This document shows positions 32,040-42,902 of a stretch of DNA of 64,000 nt, one piece after another. Location of the stretch: NCBI GenBank assembly GCA_010405405.1, contig MU004243.1:429340-493339 (forward strand), in the 5' to 3' direction. Each line of letters opens with the position of its first letter. Position 1 is the stretch's first letter. Source of the DNA: Microthyrium microscopicum (taxonomy: Eukaryota; Ascomycota; Dothideomycetes; Microthyriales; Microthyriaceae). The position numbers and the translations under genes were made by a program. Below the pieces are notes generated by a model. The model saw only the letters and a program-made list of their open reading frames with translations, searched no databases and was not told where the DNA came from.

Positions 32040-33066
32040 TTCATTAATCCTCATCGTGTCAAACTGCCAATTATACCCACGGCTCTCATGTCGATTCTTG
32101 ATATCCAACATATCCTTTTTCCAGGTAGAAAGGGGATGAATGGCATAAGTAAAAGACCTCCAGTACAGGCTCTTACAAGCATTTGAATCCTCAGTTCAGT
32201 CGTCCCGTACATCCTGATAGTATTGTCGTCCTCTCTATACCAGACCGGTCCATCGGCTACGACGATCGCTTCCGCGTATTCTACCGCCTTCAATAAAATG
32301 TCAAGTCGACAATGCCAAGCACTTCATTGGAAATGTCCTGAAAAGAAACGTTACCAGCCAAATTTCTATGCACTAGCTGGCTAGGAAAGTCACCTGGCAA
32401 TAGCGGTTTCTTCAGTCTCTGCAGTTGCTTCAGAACCGATGTTAATTGGGCAAGGATAGTTTGATCACATCAAGAACTTCCAGGTCTTCCAAAGACTTCT
32501 CGTCCCAAGTGACCTTGTCAGCTCCATACCAACGGTTGAATCGGTTGTCTAAATTGCTGGCTTGTCGTGTACCAACTCTGCAAGATCCGCGAGGAAAGAA
32601 CGGGAAGCCTGGTAGAGTCATCAAAGTGACTTTTCGGTCCAGTCTTGCCGGGAAGTACGGATGATGCGGTCCAGCCATCGAATACATATCTTCCTGGATC
32701 GTCAACTACCCATCTGGGGACTGATAATTGATAGGATGTCGAGAAGCGAGTAGATAGCTTTATCGTTAGCTCAGATACCCATTGTGCCTCAATGTCGTTG
32801 TTAGATGGCTTGTGTATAGTATCGTCAACTTGATAACAGTTGCCTTTGCCGCCTGCTAAAGAATTGGGAGTCGATCTGTTGCTTTGTCCGAAGGCACGCA
32901 TGATTCGCTCGGAGGATGGTGGCGTGCTGACTCCGAAGAAGTATGAAATGCTCTGTCCTGTCACTACGAAAGAGCCTGACTGTACATAGATAGCTGTGAT
33001 CAGATCCAAAGTCAGAATAGTGTATGATGTCAGCTGTGTGGATTTTGGATGAAACACAGGCAACAT
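32040..33066 (-). pseudogene. Decayed aminoglycoside-phosphotransferase-like kinase
   Basis: Pieces of one protein family follow in the right order but in changing frames. First comes IMRAFGQSNRSTPNSLAGGK with QVDDTIHKPSNNDIEAQWVSEL and a VFDGWTASSVLPG segment. Then RQASNLDNRFNRWYGADKVTWDE, then PLLPGDFPSQLVHRNLAGNV with GIVDLTFY, then VEYAEAIVVADGPVWY and RSFTYAIHPLSTWKKD. This matches the layout of the small APH-like kinases known as TIGR02569 in actinobacteria and found in many fungi. At least four frame changes, without room for introns, argue for a pseudogene rather than a spliced gene. In the HxDxxxxN-like site the Asp is replaced (VHRNLAGN), a further sign of decay. Sequencing errors could explain single shifts but hardly all. 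Confidence 0.7.
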
Positions 33067-33511
33067 GTATCCAGACTTGAGACTTCTATATCTGATCTAA
33101 TGTCAAGATAAAGCTAGTGCTCGAGCTTCTGTCCCATGGCATAAATGACTAGAATCGTTCTTGAACTCGCAGGCAAGCACATGACGATGTGACGGACGTT
33201 CCAATGTTGGTGTTGAATTCGAGGTCAACTGACCACTCGAATGCAATAGTTATAGGAAATCTGCTCACCAAGCAGTCTTTTCGACGTTGAAGAAGTCATA
33301 CAAGAATGTAAGAAGCTCAACATTGCATTGAACATCGCGAGGGAGGTCTACCTCAGACGCTAGTACCCAATCAAGCCTAGCGCCCCAGCCAAGCAAGACC
33401 TTCCTTCCGCATCATCATCAAGCAGCAAAGCTCCATCCATCGAGTCGCCCATCAACACCGCCCAACACCAAAAGATGACCCGCCTACCAATCCTTTAGAA
33501 ACGAAAACAGA
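33067..33511. other. Upstream region of LSM1
   Basis: Between the pseudogene and LSM1, which diverge. A C/A-rich leader precedes ATG 33512. Nothing else seen. Confidence 0.45.
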
Positions 33512-34284
33512 ATGGAGAACCTCTCACTTGAAGACCGCCCGCCCAGCGGCCCCGGCGGCCCACAACAGCATCTCCAACAACCGCCCATGCAGCCCACACC
33601 ACCACCAATGGCACCACAACTCCCACCGCAAATGTTCACGACCGCCGCACAACTCCTCAACCTTACCGACAGTGAGACTCACTACACGCGCGTATATACA
33701 CACACATACAATGATGGCTGACACTGGTGGCTGGGTAGAGAAGTTGATGGTAGTACTACGCGACGGTCGAAAACTCATAGGCGTACTACGAAGTTGGGAC
33801 CAATACGGTATGTTGTCGAATGCGTTTAGTATGGTGGTTTGTGAGGGGTTATGGCTGATGATGGGGAATAATAGCGAATTTGGTGCTACAGGATACGCTG
33901 GAGCGCATATTTGTGGGGGTGAAATATGCAGATATCAAACATGGGTTGTTTATCGTTCGCGGCGAGAATGTTCTGCTGTTGGGTGAAATAGTAAGTTTCG
34001 CCATCTCTCCCAAGGACACATGTGGGGATATCATTATATGCTCGATTGGTTGTGTGTGATTGGGTTCGTGCGATTGGCGAGGATGGTGCTGATTTGTTTT
34101 GTTTCATTAGGATCTCGATCAAGATGATGTGATTCCCGAGCCCTTCACCGAAGTTCCGGCGAAAGAAATACGACAATTACAACGAGAAGAGGAGGCGACT
34201 CGCAAGAAGAAGGAGAAGTCTCGGGGGAAGCTGTTACGGAAGTATGGCTTCGAGCGAGATTTTGGCGGCGATGCTATTATATGA
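33512..34284 (+). CDS. LSM1: Sm-like protein LSM1
   Basis: Four exons (33512-33671, 33739-33807, 33875-33990, 34111-34284), 172 residues. LSM1 defines the cytoplasmic Lsm1-7 ring that binds 3' ends of deadenylated mRNA with Pat1 and promotes decapping. The Sm fold is seen as [20 protein letters not shown] (Sm1) and [20 protein letters not shown] (Sm2), joined by [17 protein letters not shown] across a junction. The C-terminal tail ([20 protein letters not shown]) is the Lsm1-specific extension and separates it from Lsm8. The N terminus carries a Pro/Gln-rich extension ([20 protein letters not shown]) found in filamentous fungi. Confidence 0.92.
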
Positions 34285-37104
34285 TTCCGCTGAGAGAACG
34301 TCATCACTGATTGATATACTTTTGGAATATGCGGTTTGGTGCTTTATCTGTCATTGAGGTCACGGTATTGCAAGCAGGAATTCAAGAGCAGAATATTGTG
34401 AAATGCTCTCCTGTCGCCGTAAATAGTTGTATCAAAACGTTGTCGATTGCGCTGCCGAGAGAATTGTTGAACAAACTCAAAGTATAATATAGTTCGCGGT
34501 TTTTTGGTGATAAAACCAAACATCTACCGTTCCACCATTGGCGAAACGGTGGGCTTAATTGATGAGCTATTGGCCGTTGACACTGGTTGGCCGTCTCCTT
34601 GACACCAAGAACTATGAACAATCTGTTGATCATCCATTGAAACACAGAACTATTACTGCATTTGACTTCATGAGGGTGGCTGTGTAGGTTTGGTATTTTC
34701 CAAGGTTGTGGGGAGAAGTAACGGTTTCTAGAGTACTCTATCCTTCAAATATCTTCAATTTGGGTGTAGAGTACTCGAGTACGGTATGTACTCTACTTTG
34801 GGCAGCGAAATACTGAGCCGATTATCTCTACGACCACCGTACACTAATGGGCTTGAAGACATGAGCGACACAATACTTCTAGATCACGAACATAGAAGCT
34901 ATTCTTGCTTGCTCTAAATATATATTGAGCATCAGAAATTGCAGTGTTAAATGGTTTGATATCGTCAAAACATCTTGCTGAACCATCTTGATCGCAAAAC
35001 ATGCAGTTCATGAGGACAGACCAGCGGCCCAATATTTTCAATCAATAACGCAAACAATTTCAAACCATTACCAAATATAGAAACGAATAGCTTTCTATCT
35101 TGAGCCCTGTGTGATGACAGCCTGACAACACATTGCATACCAAGCCACGATGATCTTACTCTACTCTAGTATCTCACCCAATGCTGTCGAAACTATGGCA
35201 GTAGAAACGACAGTAGCTGATGCAAATGATGTAGACACAATAAAACTCCAATATTTTATCACTTACACCATCTACATTCAATTGAAATGTGAAGAATAGG
35301 GGGAGCTGCACGGCATAAAAGAACAAGTAGGATGATTTCGTTGGAAAACTAAGTTCCTAAGGCCCATGAAAAGCTGCATATACTCTATGACTTACGATTC
35401 TTATTCTAGCTTAGGGGCCTGGAAGCTCTCGAGCAACATGCAGTGGATTGCGTGTGGAGAAAGAAAAATGGAATTTCCGTCTGGTAGATGGAAAAAATAT
35501 TCAAAAGAGCCGAACTACTAATGCATTGAATGCATATGTTCGCACAGAGGCGGCTGCAGAGAAGGGATACATGAAGCATGAGAGGCTGGGGGATAAGTGA
35601 GCAGAGTGACGATCAAGCGTGGCGCGTTCTTGAATTGTTTTTCTGCGCGATGTATCTTTCGCGACACGGAGAATAGGAGTTTGCATTGTATTTGATCAAA
35701 AAGCAATTGAAATTGTATTCTTTTCTTGGAGGTGTAGGACAATTTGCAAAAGCAGCATCAAAAAGAAGTGAGACCTTCCTGTTGTGGTGAGATTGCTGAC
35801 TCAAGCAAAGAAAGAAGGAAATTGTTGAATTGCTTTCTCTCGCAGTGTAAGTACTCTAGTCTGGAACGGTTCAACGGTGGAGTGCCTGAGTTAGCTGGGC
35901 TTTTTGATGTACTGGAGGGATGCATAATGCAGGACTTGCAGCATTGACAATGGCTCCCGCGTAGTGTGTCTCGACATGGGCGCAGGTGTTTCGGTCAGGT
36001 TTAAATAGTTGGCGATGGAACTCTTGGAACGGTGGAGGAGAGCGAGCACGAGCAATATTGGTTTTATTTTGTTGAAGTGAACTGATTTGGTTCCAAACCA
36101 CAAGCTGATACCACGAACGGAACTGATTTGAATCTTTAATCCACAATTGGTTTGAGAAGAGCCGCAAAGATCGACAATCGCAAAGTGACAAGGTCGCAAG
36201 CAGTCAGACGAACAACAATAGAAAGAGTAGTGAGCACGGCAGTCTTTTGATATCTTGCTGATAACTGACCCATGGAATAGGAGCGGTACAGCCCGTTTCA
36301 AGTCTCGAAAAGCCCAGGATATAACAAGGCTTGGTGGTTGTTAAAGTCTTGAAATAGGAATATTGGTGATTGGACTTGCCCTGGTTTGGTTGGAGATCCT
36401 TGAAGACCACACTGGAACGGCAATCGCAGCCAACCAACCACCCTTGTCCCTGCAATAATAAGACAGGCAAAGGCAAGGCAAGAGCACCTGGGTCGTAGAC
36501 TGCAACGGCAACAACACCAAGTCCGACGTTCAACTCCCAGACCTCCCCAGAGCTACCGCCAAAACAACCTCCACGAGCTCCCTTCTTTCTCTACCACCAA
36601 CCCACCTACCCACTTCTCCATCTTCTCCCTACTTCCGGTCCCATCATCATAAATCCTGGCGCCAATTACATTCGCTTCAACAACCACTTCGTCTCCATCA
36701 ATTCTTCTCAAAGCTCCACTACCCGACAACCTTCGCTTGCAATCCCCGGCAAACTCCATCCATTGCTTGTTTACTACCCTTGAATCAGAGCCCACCCTCA
36801 TGATCAACGCCATCACCTATTACCATTCAACACTTGAGCTTCTTTGTTTGCACGCCGACTGAGCATATAACATTCTGTCCATTCGTTCACTCTTTACATT
36901 CACTCTGCAAATTCATTGGCCATTCACTGCCGGCACCCGCTCTCTTCTTTGTCTGGCCCGTCGATGCGCATATCCTTGGCACCCATATTCTAGTCTCCCT
37001 TGATTCTAGCAGATCCAGGCTCAATCGTTCAATCAGCGCTTATCAAGCACTGGTTCCATTAATTCTACGCTAAAAGCAGTCCGTCGCTGAACGAGCTGAG
37101 AAGA
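34285..37104. other. Gene-poor 2.8 kb before the F-box gene
   Basis: The longest stretch without a gene in the window. Many short frames on both strands, none with domain character. From about 36400 the plus strand is pyrimidine-rich and probably includes a long leader of the F-box gene. No RNA gene, TIR or tandem array was recognised. Confidence 0.5.
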
Positions 37105-39268
37105 ATGAACACTCACGATATAGAAAACTCCTTCTCCCCCGTTCGGCCCAAAACTGCACAAACCTTTCTCCTACCTCAGCCTTTTGGGTCCAGCATACGC
37201 ATGGGATTCAAGGAAGCTGCGCCTCGAACCAGCTTGAATGATCTCATATTTACCGGTTTCCATGGTTTCTCAAACAAGGACGACCAACGGGCTTGCAAAG
37301 ACAAATCCCGAACCAGACTGAAGAAAACCATAAAGGGTGTTGTGATGTCTGGTGTTGAGAAGATGACAAGTCACTTTGGATATACACGATCAGCTGTTCA
37401 AGACAGCCGTGCTTCAAGAGCAGGTCGGTCAAGCCGGCGGGGAAAGAGTATAAGTGAAAAGAGAATGTCAACCAGCGGAAGAGTAGAAAAGAGTGGATCT
37501 GGCTTGTGCAATCGGATGGACGTCAAGATGACCAATTCGATATCACGATGCATAGAAAATGCAACAGGTGAAACCTTCGATGGCTCAACACTAGCAACAC
37601 GAATGCCCCTGTCTCCCTCCAACAATCCTCTTCTTCCCCATGACTTTCACCCAACAGCAGGAGCAGGCGCACGTGCCGCTGTACAGCAAGCTGCGACCTT
37701 AAAACTAGGCAATGACCAAACGGATACTTTCTACCCTTTTGGTCAGCACGATTCGCCGATTGAAACTCCAGACAACTACTTGGGAAAGATGAAGGAGCAT
37801 CGCGATGACTCTGTTTACGATGATTACATGGATATTGACGATATCGATGATATCTGTACCCATAGGGAGGTCAAAACATATCCAGGTAGGTCCCAAGTGC
37901 TAATCAGGACATGTAGAGCTCGTAAACTAACTAAATAATTCTGTAGATCCGGCTCCTAAACTTCCATTGGAGATTGTCGACATGATCTTCTCACATCTCG
38001 ATCTCAACTCCCTAGTTTCAGCAAGCCGTGTCTCCTGGACCTGGAATTCGATTGTCGAGAAGAATGCGACGTGGCGATCCTTATACCTCAAGACCTATTC
38101 ACCTCAGCGATATTCCAGAGACGCTCCCAAAACCCAATTACAAATAGGTGGCCGTGGACTTGGTCGGTCTGATCGCTGCCCGCAAGATTTCAAGGCCATG
38201 GCCAAGGCGCGGCGTCAAATAGATCAAAACTGGCAGAAACACAACCCAAAAGCGATATACTTCAATGGACATACGGACAGTGTATATTGTTGTCAATTTG
38301 ACGAAAAGAAAATCATCACCGGCAGTCGAGATAGGACCATTCGAGTGTGGGATATGAATACGCTCAGATGCCTTCGGGTAATAGGATCGCCCGCGAATAA
38401 GCCTACCAAGGCAACTCATCCCCGCCTCGAAGAGCACAAATCTACTGTCCACACTGTCTTTTCTGTTAATGGCACTCGGGAAGGAGACGACATTTATCAT
38501 GTCCCGGCATATTTTCACAACGCTTCGATCCTGTGCTTGCAATATGATGACAAGATTCTGGTTTCAGGTTCTTCAGATACAACTTGTATCGTATGGGATG
38601 TGGATACTTTTGAGCCAATAGCTCGACTGCGTTGCCATACAGCTGGAGTACTGGACATTTGCTTTGACGATACTTTCATTGTATCGTGCTCCAAGGATTG
38701 GAAAATATGCGTATGGTCCCGCAAAACTTATGAGCTTCTGAATGTCCTAGAAGGCCACCGTGGACCAGTCAATGCCGTGCAAATGCGAGGAAAGTACCTC
38801 GTCTCTGCATCTGGTGATGGAAGCGCGAGACTGTGGGACATGGAAACCATGCAGGAAGTCCGACAGTTTGCTTCTGAAGACCGTGGCTTGGCGGCGGTGG
38901 AGTTTAGCGATGATGCCCGTTTCATCCTTGCAGGAGGCAACGACCAGGTCATTTACAAATACGACATTAGCACTACAGAGTGCGTCATGAAGTACGAAGG
39001 TCATGACAACCTCGTCCGCTCGCTCTTTCTGGACAGTCAAAACGGTCGTGTGCTTTCCGGTAGCTACGATCAAGGCATGCGCGTGTATGACTTCCAGACT
39101 GGCGCGGATATGGGCGTCTACAACAATTGGACAACCTCATGGATCCTTGCTGCCAAATCAGATTATCGCCGCATCGTGGCAACGAGCCAGGATGGCCGTG
39201 TGCTCATGATGGACTTTGGTTGGGACGTTGAAAATGCCGAGCTGCTCGCAGATACTGCAGTGCACTAG
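37105..39268 (+). CDS. F-box/WD40-repeat protein
   Basis: Two exons (37105-37885, 37947-39268), 700 residues. The first 260 residues are Ser/Arg-rich and probably disordered. An F-box follows the junction (PAPKLPLEIVDMIFSHLDLN, then SASRVSWTWNSIVEKNATWR). Seven WD-type blades come next, starting at FNGHTDSVYCCQFDEKKIIT and continuing with SILCLQYDDKILVSGSSDTT, GHRGPVNAVQMRGKYLVSAS and GHDNLVRSLFLDSQNGRVLS. This is the layout of SCF ubiquitin-ligase adaptors such as Fbw7/Cdc4, Met30/SconB and Pof1. The F-box would bind Skp1 and the propeller the substrate. The propeller is too diverged for me to name an orthologue. An insert between blades 1 and 2 (about 50 residues, THPRLEEHKSTVHTVFSVNG) is longer than usual. 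Confidence 0.85.
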
Positions 39269-39872
39269 AAGCGCACTCCTGATCGAACGCATACTATCGA
39301 CTTCCTACCACCAGAGAGCCTCGCAGAAACTCCCGCCTACCATGAATGGGTCTTTCCTAACTCCACCTATACCTTTTCCCAGTGGCAGGAAGCCCAGGGT
39401 TCCCTTGAATGACGATTCCGGTCACAGCGACTCATCTCACAGAGGTCGAGACTGGTCTCATGATGCAGATGTCGGCTATACTTCGTTTCGATTACTGTAA
39501 TCATCGGCGGTCACTAATTGTTTGAACGACTTGCCAGAGCTCTTGGAGCTAATGTTTTTTTCTTTCTCATGTCTGCATTTTCAGACGGTAATGAATGCAT
39601 AGCGTGTCTGTTTTGTGTTTGGGGTTTCAACTACAGTTGTGTCAGCAAAAGCGGTGTTGGAGTAATACATATTTACACTCCTCAATCATCCCATCGATCT
39701 CTTATGTACATAGTTTCTAGCATTACTAGCGACCATTGTTTTTGCAGCGGGCTTTAATGTTTGGACTTGATGCTTGATATCCAAAAAATGAGATTTGTTC
39801 ATTATGGTAGAAAATCTCCATCATCTATTACCATACATTGTGATTTCTCTTTCTCCCTCTCCATTAAATCAT
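39269..39872. other. Convergent 3' region of the F-box and deacetylase genes
   Basis: About 600 bases. Two frames stay open for some 50-90 codons past the F-box stop (to 39411 and 39500), but I see no splice pair that would use them. Otherwise nothing. Confidence 0.4.
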
Positions 39873-41143
39873 CTAATACCCATCATCCTCCCCCTCCTCC
39901 ATGGGCGGCCATACCCTATTCCCTGCAATCCACGTCTGCTTCACGTTCCCTTCATCATCCAACACCACGAAATCCGCCCTCCTTCCTTCCTCCAATTTGC
40001 CCCGATCCGTCAAACCCATGAAATCAGCTACATTCTCGGTCGCTGCCCTTATCGCGCTGGCAATATCTCCGCCTGTCCAGGAAGCCATGTTGCGTACGCA
40101 TGTATCTACGTGGACACAACTACCCACTAACGTCTCTGTGCCCTTTAGCACGATCCGCCCATCCTTCTTCTCCTGCGCACCCTTGATCTGTGCGTTGCCT
40201 GGATATGTGCCGTCTGGCAGACCGGCGAGTTCTATGCTATCGCTTACTAGCATTGCGCGCTTTGGTGCGGCGTTGAGGAGCAGTGCGGCGGTGCGTGGGT
40301 GCAAGTGTGCGCCATCTGCTAGCAGCGCGAAGTACGGTGGTGGGGGACCGTGGTTTACGGGCAGTGATATTAGGCCCGCTGGACCGGGTGCGCGGGACGA
40401 TAGCGTGGGCACGCAGTTGAGTGTGTGGGTGAGGCCTGTTGCGCCGGCGGATAGGGCGGCGAGCGCAGAGTCGTAGGAGGCGGATGTATGGCCGAGGGAG
40501 ACTTTGATGTTGGTGGAGACGAGGGTGCGGATGAGGGAGGGTGCGGAGGGGAGATCTGGGGCGAGGGTGATGTGCTTTATGCTGCTGTTTGATGTTGCGT
40601 GGGCACCGAATATGCTGGTGGGAGAGGTGGTTGCGGGTTGGAAGAGGGATGGGTTGTGGGCGCCGGCTTTGGAGGGGTGGAGGTACGGTCCTTCGAGGTG
40701 TGCGCCGAGGAGGGATGCGCCGGTGGGGAAGGTTTTTGGTTTGAGGGAGGGGAGGATCTGGTAGTGTTGGGTTGGTGATTATGAGAGCTGGAAAGAGGGA
40801 GCGGTACCTTTGTGTAGAGAGATTGTTCGACGGTGGGGATAGTGGCCCAAAAGCTGGTGATGCCGTGGGAGGGGAAGAAGGCTGCGAGACTTTCTAGAGA
40901 TGCGGCGTATTGTGCATCGTCACTATAGCTTGTAAAGTGGAAGCCATTGGAGCCGTTGGTGTGTAGCTCGAGGAAACCGGGTGCGATTATTGCATCGTCG
41001 AGATCTTCGATTTCGCCGCCAATGTAGCCTGTAGAGGGCAGGATGAGGCCGTCATCCTGTGAGACGACCAGCCGTTCACCTTCGACGAGCTCGCCGTTGA
41101 TACAGAGGCGACAATTGGTAAATGTGGTGAAAAGGTTACCCAT
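39873..41143 (-). CDS. nagA: N-acetylglucosamine-6-phosphate deacetylase
   Basis: Two exons (41143-40808, 40757-39873), 406 residues. The enzyme removes acetate from GlcNAc-6-phosphate in chitin and amino-sugar catabolism, in the cytosol. It is an amidohydrolase-fold metalloenzyme: APGFLELHTNGSNGFHFTS near the N terminus, the metal-ligand HLEGPYLHP (Glu134), the His sites SLGHTSASYDSAL and GLTHTLN, DGAHLHP, and the catalytic Asp in MLVSDSIELAGLPDG. The end (GRRADFVVLDDEGNVKQTWI) is standard. In several fungi this gene sits in a GlcNAc-catabolism cluster with the deaminase and hexokinase; here neither neighbour belongs. The second exon uses many C-ending codons, unlike nearby genes. Confidence 0.92.
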
Positions 41144-42902
41144 TGTCTAGGCAAGTAGATGGTGGATGAAGTTGGGCTGGCGGCACGAGCCGCAGAAGAG
41201 AGATCTCGTCACGGCATATCTTGACTAGGATGGTAAGCCGGCGCGGAAGGGGAGCCGGATACGGGCTTCGTTTGACATGATTCCTTGTTAGGTGAGATAT
41301 TAAATCTACTGGGGATGATACATCATTCTTGAATGGATGTGACGATAGGCCTTTCAAAAAATCATGAGATTCGAAGCAGGTAGTAGGTGGTCGTCTTTTG
41401 ACTTCACCCAAGATTTGGAGTTGACATTTGGTGAAGAGTAAACAATGAATAATTAGCGCTCAGCCATCCGATGAGGTCTCTATGATCAAGTGCTTTATTT
41501 TCATGAAAATGCGCACAGTAAACTTTGCAGTCTGATAGAAAACAAAGCTATCGTAGAGTCAGATCGTAAAAATTGGCAAAATTTTCTAGCATTTTGTGTA
41601 GGTTTGGTTGATCGATATAAAGGTAAAGGGGCAAACAATACTAGTAGATAACTTAGCCGAAGAGAAAAGAAATAAACGAAATGCTCCCATCAGCTTGAAC
41701 GGCGGCCTCGTCAATGTTTGTATCAATTACTCAATGCAAGCTTTCGATAATAGTTTTACTTTTCTTCGCCGCGCAATGGTCAAGTAGTAAACAAAAGAGT
41801 TCAGGGGTAATATTAGATCGCCGGGACTTGATGAATGCAGCAATTTCATCCTTTAACAGTCATTATACCCACTAAAGGTCAAGAAATCAACCAGTCTGCT
41901 TACCTCAGTCATCACTGTACTTACACTTACTTCGCACATAAGTCCCATGTCAGAGGCGGCAGAATCCATTACGATCAAGGGCTTTGAAGCCACGGCGTCA
42001 ATCGAGATGTTCTCTGCCCTTTGCGTACCTAGAGTATGTTGCCTATTGGTTCAGAATTCGCATTCTCGCTTAGGTTTAACGAGAAAAGGGAAGCTTTTGA
42101 CAAGCCTTTTGCACCAGATCTGACGGTGTATCGTAGCGTGCGCAGCTCCCAGCAAGCTGGAATCAGATCATTTCTTAAGCCACGTTCATTCCACGTTCCA
42201 CCCACGTGCCGGTGGAGCCAATCAACACGCACGGTACAGTCTGTGCCTGTCAGCCTTATGGGTCTATCAAAAGAAGCAAGTCCAACATTGAATCTTTTTT
42301 TCTCCCAAAATTGTCTCACCATCTCCTAAACCCTGGCTTCGTGATCTCCAGTCCTCAAACTCTGTCTAACTCACCAGCTTGTAGACAGCATAGAGTTGTT
42401 TGCAGCTTTGGTCTAATTTGCTACATTTACACATTTGGGTCATGGTCTGGCTAGGTAATAGTTCGCGCCTCAACGTAGCGACAATTCGCGCACTCAGTGC
42501 TAGATTCAAACAATAGTCACATGTCCTTTTTGAACCCAATGTCAACAGCACAGCAAAAGTGGCTAGCTCAAAAGTTTTACAACCCCAGATTGTGAACATG
42601 GCCTAGACTTTCGAACAAATAAAGTAGGTATCCAATACCGATACTTTCTAATGTTTGTGCCCCTGAAGCCTCTTTCGGGCTTACCGATATAATGGCTGTT
42701 TTTCACAAACCGATGTGTCTTCAAAATCAAGTGTCTATCCCTCTCTGTTAACTGTTGTACGTCTAATCGACCTTTCTTCATTCCATCACATTCATTTAAA
42801 GTTATGCTTCATCATATTTGCTTGTGATTTTGCTATTACCATTTCGGACATTATATTACTTCACTCACTTGAATATTCCATTTGTCATTCATTTAGTACA
42901 AC
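41144..42902. other. Divergent upstream region of deacetylase and hevein-type gene
   Basis: About 1.76 kb without a supported gene. Overlapping frames of about 97 codons exist on both strands at 42029-42329 but neither shows domain character. A CACGTG lies at 42203-42208. No repeat or RNA gene recognised. Confidence 0.45.

Noticed and set aside
32442-33066. Two overlapping minus frames considered as exons of one spliced kinase gene
   Set aside because: The frames overlap or adjoin with no room for an intron, so frame changes in a pseudogene explain them better.
39269-39500. Open frames after the F-box/WD40 stop as an alternative C terminus
   Set aside because: No matching donor and acceptor found; 47 open codons in frame are within chance.
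42029-42329. 97-codon frames on both strands before the hevein-type gene
   Set aside because: Mirror frames of equal length with no domain; typical of chance in intergenic sequence.
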